NCBI RefSeq assembly: GCF_002813915.1
Contig: NZ_CP019335.1
Location: 3,021,777-3,085,776, forward strand
Direction of reading: 5' to 3'
Length of the DNA stretch: 64,000 bases
DNA from: Tenacibaculum sp. SZ-18
GTDB taxonomy: Bacteria; Bacteroidota; Bacteroidia; Flavobacteriales; Flavobacteriaceae
Position numbers and translations under genes: made by a program. The notes under the pieces were generated by a model, which saw only the letters and a list, made by a program, of their open reading frames with translations, had not been told where the DNA came from and searched no databases. Below are positions 8,122 to 17,224 of the stretch, piece by piece. The stretch's first letter is position 1; every line of letters starts with the position of its first letter.

Positions 8122-9828
8122 ATGTTCGAAATCTCGGATTTAAAAGCAAAAAAATTAGTTGAATTACAGGAAATAGCTAAGACTATTGGTTTAAAGAAAA
8201 CCAGTCAATTAAAAAAATTAGACCTTATATACAAAATATTAGATGCTCAAGCAGAAGCTAATAAGGATATAACAAAAGAAAAAGCTCCTAGTAAAACTGA
8301 AGAAAAGCCTGCTATAAAGCAAGCTACTAAGTCAGCTACCCCGAAGGCTACAAATGGCACTGATCAAAAAAAGGAAAAACCAAAAAGAAAACGTATTTCT
8401 AAATCTGTTGAACAGGCTGCTAATACAGTTAAAACAGCGAGTATAACTAAACCTGAGCAAAAAACTCAGAATACTTCTAACGAAAGTAATACAAACAGCA
8501 ATTCAAATCATAGAAGTAACAATCCAAAAAATAACTCATCTGATAATAAATCTCACAAGAATTCTCAGAATAATAATCAACAGAATTCTAACAGAAACAA
8601 TAATCAGAATAGAAATAACAATCAGAACAGAAATAACAACAATAAGCACCAAAATAAAAACCAAGGATCAAAACATAAGAGCGGGAATAAGTACCGTGAT
8701 CCAGACTATGAGTTTGATGGAATTATTGAAAGTGAAGGTGTATTAGAAATGATGCCAGATGGTTATGGTTTCTTACGTTCTTCTGATTACAACTATTTAT
8801 CATCACCTGATGATATTTATGTCTCTCAATCTCAGATAAAGCTTTTCGGATTAAAAACTGGTGATACAGTAAAAGGAAATGTTCGTCCTCCAAAAGAAGG
8901 TGAAAAGTATTTCCCTTTAATTCGTGTATCAAAAATCAATGGATTAAGTCCAAATATTGTAAGAGACCGAGTTTCTTTTGAACACTTAACTCCATTATTT
9001 GCAAATGAAAAATTCAATTTAGCAGAAAAAGGAAGTTCTCTTTCTACAAGAATAATGGATTTATTCTCTCCTATTGGTAAGGGACAACGTGGAATGTTAG
9101 TAGCACAACCTAAAACTGGTAAAACAATGTTATTAAAAGACGTTGCCAATGCCATTGCTGCCAATCATCCAGAGGTTTATCAAATTGTTTTATTAATTGA
9201 TGAGCGTCCTGAAGAAGTTACCGATATGAAACGCAGTGTTCGTGGTGAAGTTGTTGCTTCTACTTTTGATGAACCAGCAGACAAACACGTTCGTGTTGCT
9301 AATATTGTATTAGAGAAGGCAAAACGATTAGTTGAATGTGGACACGATGTGGTAATTCTTTTAGATTCTATTACTCGTTTAGCACGTGCATATAACACAG
9401 TTGCTCCTGCTTCTGGAAAAATATTATCGGGAGGTATTGATGCCAATGCATTACACAAACCAAAACGTTTCTTTGGTGCAGCTCGTAATATTGAAAATGG
9501 TGGTTCTTTAACCATTATTGCAACCGCTTTAACAGAAACTGGCTCTAAAATGGACGAAGTAATCTTTGAGGAATTCAAAGGAACTGGTAACATGGAACTT
9601 CAATTAGAGCGTAATATTGCAAACCGTAGAATTTACCCAGCTATTGATTTAATTAAATCTAGTACTCGTAGAGATGATTTATTATTAGATCCGAAAACAG
9701 TTCAAAGAATGTGGGTATTACGTAAATACTTAGCAGATATGAATCCAATTGAAGCAATGGAATTCATCCAACAGCGAATTAAAACTTCTATAAATAATGA
9801 AGAGTTCTTAATTTCTATGAACGGATAA
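8122..9828 (+). CDS. rho: Transcription termination factor Rho with a disordered Asn-rich insert
   Basis: A 568-residue hexameric RNA helicase that ends transcription. Residues 1-45 form the Rho_N helical domain. About 50-195 is a low-complexity insert: first Lys/Thr/Glu-rich, then almost only Asn, Gln, Arg and Ser. The RNA-binding cold-shock fold (about 198-270, [10 protein letters not shown]) follows. The ATPase core has P-loop QPKTGKT, Walker [17 protein letters not shown] and the loop [13 protein letters not shown]. coli Rho is 419 residues, so the insert explains the extra length. In Bacteroides thetaiotaomicron the equivalent disordered region drives Rho condensation. A perfect terminator follows. 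Confidence 0.97.
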   Translation: MFEISDLKAKKLVELQEIAKTIGLKKTSQLKKLDLIYKILDAQAEANKDITKEKAPSKTEEKPAIKQATKSATPKATNGTDQKKEKPKRKRISKSVEQAANTVKTASITKPEQKTQNTSNESNTNSNSNHRSNNPKNNSSDNKSHKNSQNNNQQNSNRNNNQNRNNNQNRNNNNKHQNKNQGSKHKSGNKYRDPDYEFDGIIESEGVLEMMPDGYGFLRSSDYNYLSSPDDIYVSQSQIKLFGLKTGDTVKGNVRPPKEGEKYFPLIRVSKINGLSPNIVRDRVSFEHLTPLFANEKFNLAEKGSSLSTRIMDLFSPIGKGQRGMLVAQPKTGKTMLLKDVANAIAANHPEVYQIVLLIDERPEEVTDMKRSVRGEVVASTFDEPADKHVRVANIVLEKAKRLVECGHDVVILLDSITRLARAYNTVAPASGKILSGGIDANALHKPKRFFGAARNIENGGSLTIIATALTETGSKMDEVIFEEFKGTGNMELQLERNIANRRIYPAIDLIKSSTRRDDLLLDPKTVQRMWVLRKYLADMNPIEAMEFIQQRIKTSINNEEFLISMNG

Positions 9829-9850
9829 GTTATTTAAACACAATAAAAAC

Positions 9851-9884
9851 AAAAGCGCCTTGACATGTCAAGGCGCTTTTTGTC
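9851..9884 (+). terminator. rho terminator
   Basis: A self-complementary 30-base hairpin centred on TTGACATGTCAA with stem GCGCC / GGCGC and flanking A and T runs, 22 bases after the rho stop. Confidence 0.9.
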
Positions 9885-9992
9885 TTTAATTAATTAGTAT
9901 CATTTTCATATTCAGTAAATTATTTATAATGATTTTAGGTGAGTTTTGATTTTATTTATTTTATTTGCAATCAACTATTAAAAATTATAACT

Positions 9993-10463
9993 ATGAAAAA
10001 AATTGTATTACTTATTACGTTTACTGTTTTATTTACTAACGAAACCTTTGCTAAAAGAGGTAGAATTCCAGTTTGTATTCCTTGCGAAAAGTTAGAATTG
10101 GTAAAAGATTTACCAAATGATGAAAACCTAAAAGAAGGTTCCGATTATTTGAACTTAGGATATTTGTATGAGGAATATGGCGCTGTTTGGGTTCCTGCTT
10201 GGAATACCCAAGGAAAGTACGTTTTAATTAACGAAGACAAAACAGTTTATTATGAGATTACAGATGTACAACTTGCTGAACTAAAATCTACTTATAATTT
10301 AGAACTAGCGACGCATCCATTATCTTTTTGGAGTAAAATTGGAGGAAAACTTGTTCTCCTTATAGTAATTGGACTTATTGTTTGGGGAAAAATTTCTCCA
10401 GATAAAGATGAAGAAGAACAAGAAAAAGTAACTGAAAAGAAAACAGCAGAAGTTAACGAATAA
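9993..10463 (+). CDS. Exported membrane-anchored protein of unknown function
   Basis: A 156-residue protein, start placed at ATG 9993 because MKKIVLLITFTVLF...TFA is a clean signal peptide; the upstream in-frame ATG at 9939 would add 18 unlikely residues. The mature part has a CIPC pair near the N-terminus, a compact domain rich in Tyr and Leu, one transmembrane segment near residues 115-133 and a highly charged tail with many Glu and Lys. The topology would be a periplasmic domain with a short cytoplasmic tail. No family was recognised. It lies alone between two terminators. Confidence 0.72.
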   Translation: MKKIVLLITFTVLFTNETFAKRGRIPVCIPCEKLELVKDLPNDENLKEGSDYLNLGYLYEEYGAVWVPAWNTQGKYVLINEDKTVYYEITDVQLAELKSTYNLELATHPLSFWSKIGGKLVLLIVIGLIVWGKISPDKDEEEQEKVTEKKTAEVNE

Positions 10464-10484
10464 GTGAATTATTTTTTTCACTCT

Positions 10485-10526
10485 AAAAGAAAGAAGCTAT
10501 GAGATTTTCATAGCTTCTTTCTTTTT
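10485..10526. terminator. Bidirectional terminator
   Basis: A long stem, AAAGAAGCTATGA / TCATAGCTTCTTT with flanking A and T runs, lies between the convergent genes ending at 10463 (+) and 10525 (-) and can serve both. Confidence 0.85.
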
Positions 10527-11070
10527 ATGGTGTAATTACAAAGTCCAGTGGAACATCGAATTCATTTATGTCTGAAATTTCTTCAATTGGATCAAAGAAA
10601 TTTAAACCTATCGTTTTTACATTAGGCCTGCAAGAACTTAAAAATCGGTCATAAAAACCTTTTCCATATCCAACTCTATAATTCCTTTTATCGGAAATTA
10701 ACAACGGAACAAACACCAAATCAATATCTTTTACACTGAATTCTTTGGCGTTTTCTGGCTCTGGAATTCCATATTTACTTACATTCAATTTAGTATCTGG
10801 TTCAAATAAAAAGTGAGTAAGCGTTGAAGTAGTAAAATCACTTTTACTAATTATCAAGTTTTTATTTCTTGATCTTAAAAAAGCAATAATTGGATAGGTA
10901 TTAATCTCTTTCTGCTTTTCAATGGTAAGAAAAATATGGATATTTTGTACTTCTGAAAAATCATGCTTAAAAATTTTCTCATAGATTTTCTCTTGAAGCT
11001 TCATCACTTCATCGTTGGATAATTCCTTACGTTTTTGCTTATATAATGACCTTAGTTCCCTCTTGTCCAT
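10525..11070 (-). CDS. 5-formyltetrahydrofolate cyclo-ligase
   Basis: A 181-residue enzyme converting 5-formyl-THF to 5,10-methenyl-THF using ATP. The N-terminal KRELRSLYKQKRKEL helix and the signature VGYGKGFYDRFL are clear, and the length fits the family. It starts at ATG 11070, 14 bases after the stop of the hydroxyproline oxidoreductase gene upstream. It could therefore be read through from the hydroxyproline operon, although the enzyme belongs to general one-carbon metabolism. Confidence 0.93.
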   Translation of the reverse strand: MDKRELRSLYKQKRKELSNDEVMKLQEKIYEKIFKHDFSEVQNIHIFLTIEKQKEINTYPIIAFLRSRNKNLIISKSDFTTSTLTHFLFEPDTKLNVSKYGIPEPENAKEFSVKDIDLVFVPLLISDKRNYRVGYGKGFYDRFLSSCRPNVKTIGLNFFDPIEEISDINEFDVPLDFVITP

Positions 11071-11084
11071 TTAAACAAATATAA

Positions 11085-12332
11085 CTAAGAAAATCTATCT
11101 ACGGCAAAAGGAGTTAAGTTCATACTTATTTTTTGATTGGAAATTACTTCTGATATGAGTTTTCCTGTTGCTGGTCCTAAACTCCATCCCATCATTGCAT
11201 GTCCAGCAGCCACAATGAGATTTTTATATCCTGAAACTCGTCCAATATAAGGCAAACCATCTGGCGAACAAGGTCGTAATCCACATGCTGCATTTTGCTT
11301 TGCCTTGTTGGAAATATTTAGACTTGAATAATAATCAGAAGCGGCATTGGCAATAGCGTCTACTCTTTTCGAATTAATTTGATGATTGATTCCTCCTATT
11401 TCCATGGTTCCTGCAAATCGAGTAAACCCATCCATTGGAGTTACTGCTACTTTCGCTTCTAATAAAATAGAAGGTATTGTGATTTGAGTTTCATTTTGAA
11501 CATCTATTCGGTATCCTTTTCCTGCTTGAACTGGAACATTAATCTTCAATTTTTTCATTAAGTTTTGAGTCCAAGAACCTGAAGCAACTACCAATTCATC
11601 AAAATGAATATCTTCATCTTTAGTTGTTATCGATTGAATAGTATTTGATTTCACATTGAATCCTACAACTTCTGTTTCCGATTTAAAAACAACTCCTTTA
11701 CTCAACAAATAAGTTTTCATTTGTTGCATAAAATCGTTTGGAGTCATATGTGCATCAGATAAATAATGAACTGCTCCTTTAATATCTGAAGCTACAGAAG
11801 GCTCTAATTTCCGCAGTTCTTCTTGTGACAAATTAGCTACTTTTAAACCACATTCTACAGCCTTTTGTCCAACACTCCATTCTTCTTCTCCAGCTTTATC
11901 AGTTTTATACAACATTAATAAACCTTTGTGTTCATGAAAGAAATCAAACTCTTTCCCAGCTTTTATTTCTTCATATAAAGATCTACTCAACACATTAATA
12001 TCTCTGATTACAGGAATGGAATCGGTTACTTTATGATGAGTTGCTGATTTTTTAAACAACCAAGACCATTCTAAAAAATCATAGTTCAACCTAGGTTTTA
12101 CATAAAACGGACTAGAAGAATTAAACATCCATTTGATTCCTTTGGTAATGATTCCAGGAGCAGCCAATGAAATAATATGGCTTGGTGTAATTAAGCCTGC
12201 ATTTACATAGGAAGCACCAGAACTAAAATCTGATTTATCTACTATAATGACTTCGTGCGCCTCTTTTTGTAAATAATAAGCCGAACATAAGCCTATTATT
12301 CCTCCTCCAATTATTACTATTTTCTTACTCAT
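11085..12332 (-). CDS. FAD-dependent oxidoreductase, probable cis-4-hydroxy-D-proline dehydrogenase
   Basis: A 415-residue DadA-like flavoprotein. The Rossmann motif VIIGGGIIGLCSAYYL is at the N-terminus, the substrate-binding middle domain follows, and the C-terminal GLRPCSPDGLPYIGR and AAGHAMMGW close the FAD site. DadA-family enzymes oxidise D-amino acids. Its position directly after a hydroxyproline 2-epimerase and with the two downstream pathway enzymes points to cis-4-hydroxy-D-proline, giving 1-pyrroline-4-hydroxy-2-carboxylate. Substrate assignment rests on context. Confidence 0.88.
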   Translation of the reverse strand: MSKKIVIIGGGIIGLCSAYYLQKEAHEVIIVDKSDFSSGASYVNAGLITPSHIISLAAPGIITKGIKWMFNSSSPFYVKPRLNYDFLEWSWLFKKSATHHKVTDSIPVIRDINVLSRSLYEEIKAGKEFDFFHEHKGLLMLYKTDKAGEEEWSVGQKAVECGLKVANLSQEELRKLEPSVASDIKGAVHYLSDAHMTPNDFMQQMKTYLLSKGVVFKSETEVVGFNVKSNTIQSITTKDEDIHFDELVVASGSWTQNLMKKLKINVPVQAGKGYRIDVQNETQITIPSILLEAKVAVTPMDGFTRFAGTMEIGGINHQINSKRVDAIANAASDYYSSLNISNKAKQNAACGLRPCSPDGLPYIGRVSGYKNLIVAAGHAMMGWSLGPATGKLISEVISNQKISMNLTPFAVDRFS

Positions 12333-12333
12333 A

Positions 12334-13341
12334 TTATATCACTTGAAATCCATGTGCATATGGGTCATCTTCATCGTCTATGATTATCGTATTGTATCCA
12401 TATACTTTTGCCCAACCTTGAATGCTTGGAATAATTGCTTTTTTCCCTGCTAAAGTTGTTTCTTCTTTGACTCTTCCTATGAACTTACTTCCAATAAAAC
12501 TTTCATGAATAAACTCCTCTCCTACGGCTAATTTTCCTTTAGCATGTAACTGAGCAATTCTAGCTGAAGTTCCTGTTCCACATGGGCTTCTATCTATTGC
12601 TTTATCTCCATAAAACACCGCATTTCTTCCAGATGAATTTTCATCAATTGGTGTTCCTGTCCATAACATATGAGAAACATCTCTAATGGTATCATTTTCT
12701 GGATGAATAAATTGATTGGGATATTTTTCATTAATTCTAGCTCGTACTTCTTGAGAATACTGAATTATTTTAGAAGCTGTAAATTCTTGGATTCCTGCAA
12801 AGTTTTTCTGCGGATCTACAATCGCGTAAAAATTTCCACCGTAAGCCACATCAAAACTGATCTCTCCTAATTCTGGACAATCAATCGTTAAATTCTCAGT
12901 AGCTAAATAACTTTTCACATTGGTTAAGCGAACCCAATCTACTTTTTCTCCAGTTTGCTGATACTCTATTTCTACCAATCCTGCTGGAGCTTCCATTTTA
13001 ATAATTCCAGGTGTTTTAGGTTGAATTAATCCTTCTTCAATACCAATTGTTATGGTTCCTATAGTTCCATGTCCACACATTGGTAAACAGCCCGAAGTTT
13101 CAATAAATAAAATACCAAAATCGTTTTCAGGATTTTGCGGTGGATATAAAATCGAACCACTCATCATATCATGTCCACGAGGTTCAAACATTAAACCTTT
13201 ACGAATCCAATCAAATTCTTTTAAAAAGTGTTGACGTTTTTCACTCATGGAATTTCCAACCAATTTTGGACCGCCATGTTTTACTACTCGAACAGGATTT
13301 CCACACGTATGCCCATCAATACAAGTAAAAACTGATCTCAT
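12334..13341 (-). CDS. 4-hydroxyproline 2-epimerase (proline racemase family)
   Basis: A 335-residue cofactor-independent epimerase. Both catalytic cysteines are present: Cys89 in MCGHGTIG and Cys254 in DRSPCGTGTSA. This separates it from trans-3-hydroxyproline dehydratases of the same fold, which lack one of them. The opening FTCIDGHTCGNP is characteristic. It would convert trans-4-hydroxy-L-proline to cis-4-hydroxy-D-proline, the first pathway step. It lies two bases from the oxidoreductase gene and four from the dehydrogenase gene. Proline racemase activity is an alternative, but the neighbours argue for hydroxyproline. Confidence 0.92.
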   Translation of the reverse strand: MRSVFTCIDGHTCGNPVRVVKHGGPKLVGNSMSEKRQHFLKEFDWIRKGLMFEPRGHDMMSGSILYPPQNPENDFGILFIETSGCLPMCGHGTIGTITIGIEEGLIQPKTPGIIKMEAPAGLVEIEYQQTGEKVDWVRLTNVKSYLATENLTIDCPELGEISFDVAYGGNFYAIVDPQKNFAGIQEFTASKIIQYSQEVRARINEKYPNQFIHPENDTIRDVSHMLWTGTPIDENSSGRNAVFYGDKAIDRSPCGTGTSARIAQLHAKGKLAVGEEFIHESFIGSKFIGRVKEETTLAGKKAIIPSIQGWAKVYGYNTIIIDDEDDPYAHGFQVI

Positions 13342-13345
13342 ATTG

Positions 13346-14923
13346 CTACGATTTATTGACTTCTCCGTTTACTACTCTTGTAATCTGTAATGGATTTTCA
13401 TCTTTCAGCTCATCTGGTAATAAAGAATTTGGCCAATTTTGAAAGCTAAATGGACGTACCCAACGTTTGATAGAATTGATTCCAACTGCGGTAAAACGAC
13501 TATCCGTTGAAGCTGGGTATGGGCCACCATGAACCATTGAAGGACAAACCTCAACTCCTGTTGGAACTCCATTAAAAATCAATCGTCCTACTCTGTTTTG
13601 CATTTTCGCAACTAACTCAGAATAATTCGAAATTTCGTCATCATCTGAAATGATAGTTCCCGTTAATTGGCCTTCCAAACCAGCGACGATTTCTTCTAGT
13701 TCTTTCAAGTTCTCGCAAGCAACCACAATTGAAAAAGGACCAAACACTTCATGATGTAAGTTTGAATTTTCTAAAAATGTTTTTCCTGAAACCATTGCTA
13801 CTCCGTGTGAAGCATAATTTGTTTGAACCTCTCCGTCTAAGTTAGCTACTATAGTTACATCATTTTGATTAACTACTTGTTGCTTTCCTTTCTCGTAAGC
13901 TTCATGAATGTTGGGATGTAACATACAAGAAGGATTTATTTCTTTGGTTTTTGATCCTAATTCATCAATAAAACTAGACAATTCTTCTCCTGCGATTCCT
14001 AAAATTAAACCAGGATTCGTACAAAATTGTCCTGTTCCTAACGTTATTGATCCAGCATATGTTTTTGCTATCTCGTGTCCTCTATTTTGTAATGCTTTTG
14101 GTAAAACAACAACCGGATTTACACTTCCCATTTCAGCAAAAACTGGAATTGGTTCTTCTCTTTTAGCAGCAATATCTAATAAAGCTCTTCCTCCTTTAAT
14201 ACTTCCTGTAAATCCAACAGCTTTTACTTTTGGATGACTCACTAATTGTTGCCCTGAGTCATAATCTTTAGCATTGATATTCGAGAAAACTCCATTAGGC
14301 ATACCTGTTTTTTCCGCTGCTTTAATAATTGCAGAAGCAATTAGCTCGCCTGTTCCTGCATGCATCGGATGTGATTTTACAATTACTGGACAACCTGCTG
14401 CTAAAGCTGCGGCTGTATCTCCACCTGCTGTTGAATACGCCAATGGAAAATTACTTGCTCCAAATACAACTACAGGGCCTAAAGGAATATTCATTTTTCG
14501 TAAATCTGGTTTTGGAGCCGGAGTTCTATCAGGAATTCCAGTATCTATAGAAGCTTCTACCCAAGATCCTTCTTCTACTAAATCGGCAAAAGAACGTAAT
14601 TGAAAAATAGTTCTTCCACGCTCTCCAGCAGCTCTTCCAGCAGGCAAACCTGTTTCTGAACAATACACATTTATCAACTTCTCATCCAAAGCCTCAATTT
14701 CATCTGCAATAGCTCTTAAAAAAATAGCCTTTTTCGCTCCAGAAAAATGTTTATACACATCAAATGCTTCAGTTGCTTTAGCTACAGCATTTTCAATTTC
14801 TTCTGCAGTGGCTTGCGAGAAATTATTTTCTATAGAAACATTCAATTCTGGATTAAATGTTTTAAATGTAATATCTCCTTCAGATGATAATTGATTTCCT
14901 ATATAATTTTTTCCAGTAATCAT
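13346..14923 (-). CDS. Alpha-ketoglutaric semialdehyde dehydrogenase
   Basis: A 525-residue NAD(P)-dependent aldehyde dehydrogenase. Catalytic Cys301 is in GTGQFCTNPG, the general base Glu264 in FAEMGSVNP, and Asn158 in GASNFPLAYS. The GQFCTNPG form and the extended C-terminus are typical of the KGSADH subgroup, which oxidises 2,5-dioxopentanoate to 2-oxoglutarate, the last step of hydroxyproline breakdown. It is tightly packed between the deaminase (3 bases) and the epimerase (4 bases). Confidence 0.92.
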   Translation of the reverse strand: MITGKNYIGNQLSSEGDITFKTFNPELNVSIENNFSQATAEEIENAVAKATEAFDVYKHFSGAKKAIFLRAIADEIEALDEKLINVYCSETGLPAGRAAGERGRTIFQLRSFADLVEEGSWVEASIDTGIPDRTPAPKPDLRKMNIPLGPVVVFGASNFPLAYSTAGGDTAAALAAGCPVIVKSHPMHAGTGELIASAIIKAAEKTGMPNGVFSNINAKDYDSGQQLVSHPKVKAVGFTGSIKGGRALLDIAAKREEPIPVFAEMGSVNPVVVLPKALQNRGHEIAKTYAGSITLGTGQFCTNPGLILGIAGEELSSFIDELGSKTKEINPSCMLHPNIHEAYEKGKQQVVNQNDVTIVANLDGEVQTNYASHGVAMVSGKTFLENSNLHHEVFGPFSIVVACENLKELEEIVAGLEGQLTGTIISDDDEISNYSELVAKMQNRVGRLIFNGVPTGVEVCPSMVHGGPYPASTDSRFTAVGINSIKRWVRPFSFQNWPNSLLPDELKDENPLQITRVVNGEVNKS

Positions 14924-14926
14924 TTT

Positions 14927-15841
14927 TTACAAGCTTTTATAATTTGGTAGTGTTGGTCTATTTTGCAAACCTTTTTCAATAATTGATAAAACACGCTTTC
15001 GTTCTTCTCCTACTAATGGTAATCTTGGAGCTCTAACATTTTCGGTTCCGATTTCTGTAGCCACTTCAGCTAGTTTTATATTCTGAACTAATTTAGAATT
15101 AATATCTAACTCTAACAATGGTAAAAACCATCTATAAATCTCAAGTGCTTCTTGAATTCTTCCTGCTTTCTGTAACTCATAGATTGCTACTGTTTCTCTA
15201 GGAAATGCACATACTAATCCAGCAATCCAACCATCAGCTCCCATTAATAAGCTCTCTAAAGCTAAAGTATCAACACCCGTCATGATCTTTAAACGATCTC
15301 CAAATTTATTTTTAATACGAGTTATATTTGAAATATCTCTTGTTGATTCTTTAACAGCTTCAATATTTTGACACTTCAATAACTCATCAAACATATCTAA
15401 AGTTACTTCTATTCCATAATCTACAGGATTATTATATACCATAATAGGTAAAGAAGTATTATTGGCTACAGTCTTAAAATATTCAACAGTTTCTCTGCCA
15501 TCCGCTTTATATCGCATTGGTGGAAGCATCATTAACCCTTTAGCTCCATCTTCTTCTGCCTTTTGAGCAGCTAAAACCGCATTTTTAGTAGTTTGCTCAG
15601 CAATATTAATCAGTACAGGAATCTTATTATCTACTATTTGAACAGTCGATCTTGTTAACTCTCTTTTCTCATTATCTGATAATGTACTTGCTTCTCCTAA
15701 AGTTCCGCCAAGTACAATTCCATGAACACCAGCATCTAACTGTGCGTTTATATTTAATTCAAAAGTTGATAAATCAAGTTTATCCTCTGATGTAAATTTG
15801 GTAGTTACGGCTGGCATAACTCCTTTCCATTCTATTGCCAT
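14927..15841 (-). CDS. DapA-family lyase, probable 1-pyrroline-4-hydroxy-2-carboxylate deaminase
   Basis: A 304-residue Schiff-base lyase of the dihydrodipicolinate synthase superfamily. The imine-forming Lys164 is in EAVKESTRDI, the conserved Tyr136 in MVYNNP, and the substrate-binding GGTLGEASTLS loop near residues 45-55. In this operon it would deaminate and dehydrate 1-pyrroline-4-hydroxy-2-carboxylate to 2-oxoglutarate semialdehyde, the substrate of the next enzyme. It is the first gene of the operon, 40 bases from a TACATTTG promoter element, and faces the AraC regulator. Confidence 0.87.
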   Translation of the reverse strand: MAIEWKGVMPAVTTKFTSEDKLDLSTFELNINAQLDAGVHGIVLGGTLGEASTLSDNEKRELTRSTVQIVDNKIPVLINIAEQTTKNAVLAAQKAEEDGAKGLMMLPPMRYKADGRETVEYFKTVANNTSLPIMVYNNPVDYGIEVTLDMFDELLKCQNIEAVKESTRDISNITRIKNKFGDRLKIMTGVDTLALESLLMGADGWIAGLVCAFPRETVAIYELQKAGRIQEALEIYRWFLPLLELDINSKLVQNIKLAEVATEIGTENVRAPRLPLVGEERKRVLSIIEKGLQNRPTLPNYKSL

Positions 15842-15878
15842 TATTACTTTATTTAATGATGATTACTTAGATTTTTTT

Positions 15879-15895
15879 AGCAAATGTATCCTCAA
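15879..15895 (-). promoter_or_regulatory. Hydroxyproline operon -7 element inside a repeated motif
   Basis: On the minus strand this reads TTGAGGATACATTTGCT, containing a perfect TACATTTG (15881-15888) 40 bases before the deaminase ATG. The TTGAGGATA-ATTT core recurs at 15984-16000. Confidence 0.55.
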
Positions 15896-15983
15896 TGCAG
15901 TAGAATTGAATTGTAATTATTATCCCAAAATAACACTAAATTATCTAAATTTTATGTAACTATTAATTAAATGAATAATATAA

Positions 15984-16000
15984 GCTAAATTTATCCTCAA
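15984..16000 (-). promoter_or_regulatory. Second copy of the TTGAGGATA motif before the AraC regulator
   Basis: Minus-strand TTGAGGATAAATTTAGC repeats the motif at 15879-15895 at a distance of 105 bases, 18 bases upstream of the AraC ATG. Two direct copies flanking a divergent promoter region suggest regulator binding sites (inference). Confidence 0.45.
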
Positions 16001-16017
16001 ATTACCTGAAAGAATAC

Positions 16018-16872
16018 ATGAAAGCATTGCCATTTAAAATACCAAAACCAAAAAATTTAGGACTAATTTATCAAGAAGATAAAACACCCACTTTCTACGG
16101 TAATTTTCATGAACATGAAGAAATTCAGATTTCATGTATTGTACATGGTAAAGGTACTTTAGTTGTAGGTGATACTATTCATAGATATTCTGAAAATGAT
16201 GTATTTGTTATCGGGAGCAACCTACCGCATGTGTTTAAAAGCGATGGAAATGAAGAAAAGTCTGATTCGTTTATGATCTCGTTATTTTTTACTGAGCATT
16301 CATTCGGATCTGATTTTTTCGAGTTGGATGATTTTAAAGAATTGAATCATTTCTTTGAAGATGCCTCCAATGGTTTTAAAGTCCTAAACTCCGACAGTTT
16401 GGTTCCGACTTTTTTACAATTACAAAAGGCCTCTAACCTTGAACGCTTTATTAGTTTTTTTGAGATTATTAGAGAATTAAACTCAATTGAAACACTGCCA
16501 CTTGCGAAGTTTATTGCGAAGAAAAAGCATAATGATGATAGTGGAAAACGAATGCAAACGATAATGAGTTATACTATGAATAACTTTGAATCTGAAATAA
16601 GTTTAGATGCTATTGCTGAAAAAGCCAACATGACCAAAAATGCGTTCTGTCGATACTTCAAAAAACGAACGAATAAAACTTATTTTACTTTTTTGAATGA
16701 ACTTCGAGTGGAAAATGCTTGTAAATTATTGGTTTCAAACAAAGACATCTCTGTTAAGGAAGTTGCTTATAAATGCGGGTATAATAGTTTATCTAATTTT
16801 AATAGAAAGTTTTTAGCGATAAAAGAAACCACACCTTTGAAATACAGAAATTCAGTTTTACAGAGTCTTTAA
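16018..16872 (+). CDS. AraC-family regulator of the hydroxyproline operon
   Basis: A 284-residue regulator. An N-terminal cupin-like effector domain (HEHEEIQISCIVHGKG, about 25-110) is joined to a C-terminal pair of helix-turn-helix units: ISLDAIAEKANMTKNAFCRYFKKRT and DISVKEVAYKCGYNSLSNFNRKF. It is divergent from the hydroxyproline genes across 176 bases, so it most likely controls them in response to hydroxyproline or an intermediate (inference from position). The last 15 bases overlap the convergent MmcQ/YjbR-like gene. Confidence 0.9.
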   Translation: MKALPFKIPKPKNLGLIYQEDKTPTFYGNFHEHEEIQISCIVHGKGTLVVGDTIHRYSENDVFVIGSNLPHVFKSDGNEEKSDSFMISLFFTEHSFGSDFFELDDFKELNHFFEDASNGFKVLNSDSLVPTFLQLQKASNLERFISFFEIIRELNSIETLPLAKFIAKKKHNDDSGKRMQTIMSYTMNNFESEISLDAIAEKANMTKNAFCRYFKKRTNKTYFTFLNELRVENACKLLVSNKDISVKEVAYKCGYNSLSNFNRKFLAIKETTPLKYRNSVLQSL

Positions 16873-17223
16873 TTCTTCCTTCAATTTTTTGGTCAATCCT
16901 TTTACGACTAAATCATAAGAATGATCTATTAATTCTTTAACAAGACTGTCTGGAACATCTAGATTTAAAGTAATTGTATTCCAGTGTTTTTTATTCATAT
17001 GGAAACCTGGATTTATACTATCATATTCAGCTCTTAGCCCCTCTGACTTCTCAGGATCACATTTTAAATTGATTTTTTCCTCTCCTTTTTCCCATCTATC
17101 TAAACCAGTTAGAGCAAACATTTTTCCCATCACTTTAAACACTAAAGTCACTTCATCAAAAGGAAAGTGTTCTGTAACTCCTTTCTTTACGATACAATAA
17201 TCTCTTAACTGTTCTACGTGCAT
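16858..17223 (-). CDS. MmcQ/YjbR family protein
   Basis: A 121-residue small protein of the MmcQ/YjbR (CyaY-like DNA-binding fold) family. Characteristic phrases are EQLRDYCIVKKGVTEHFPF at the N-terminus, a LKCDPE segment, and HMNKKHWNTI in the middle. The biochemical role is unknown; relatives have been described as possible DNA-binding proteins. It starts one base after the DUF4230 gene, so the two are probably co-transcribed. Confidence 0.88.
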   Translation of the reverse strand: MHVEQLRDYCIVKKGVTEHFPFDEVTLVFKVMGKMFALTGLDRWEKGEEKINLKCDPEKSEGLRAEYDSINPGFHMNKKHWNTITLNLDVPDSLVKELIDHSYDLVVKGLTKKLKEELKTL

Positions 17224-17224
17224 T

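Noticed and set aside
8723-9593. Three minus-strand frames inside rho
   Set aside because: They lie antisense to a clear, conserved coding sequence and show no family features.
16858-16872. Overlap of the AraC gene and the convergent MmcQ/YjbR gene as a frameshift sign
   Set aside because: Both proteins have normal family ends; a short convergent overlap is common in compact genomes.
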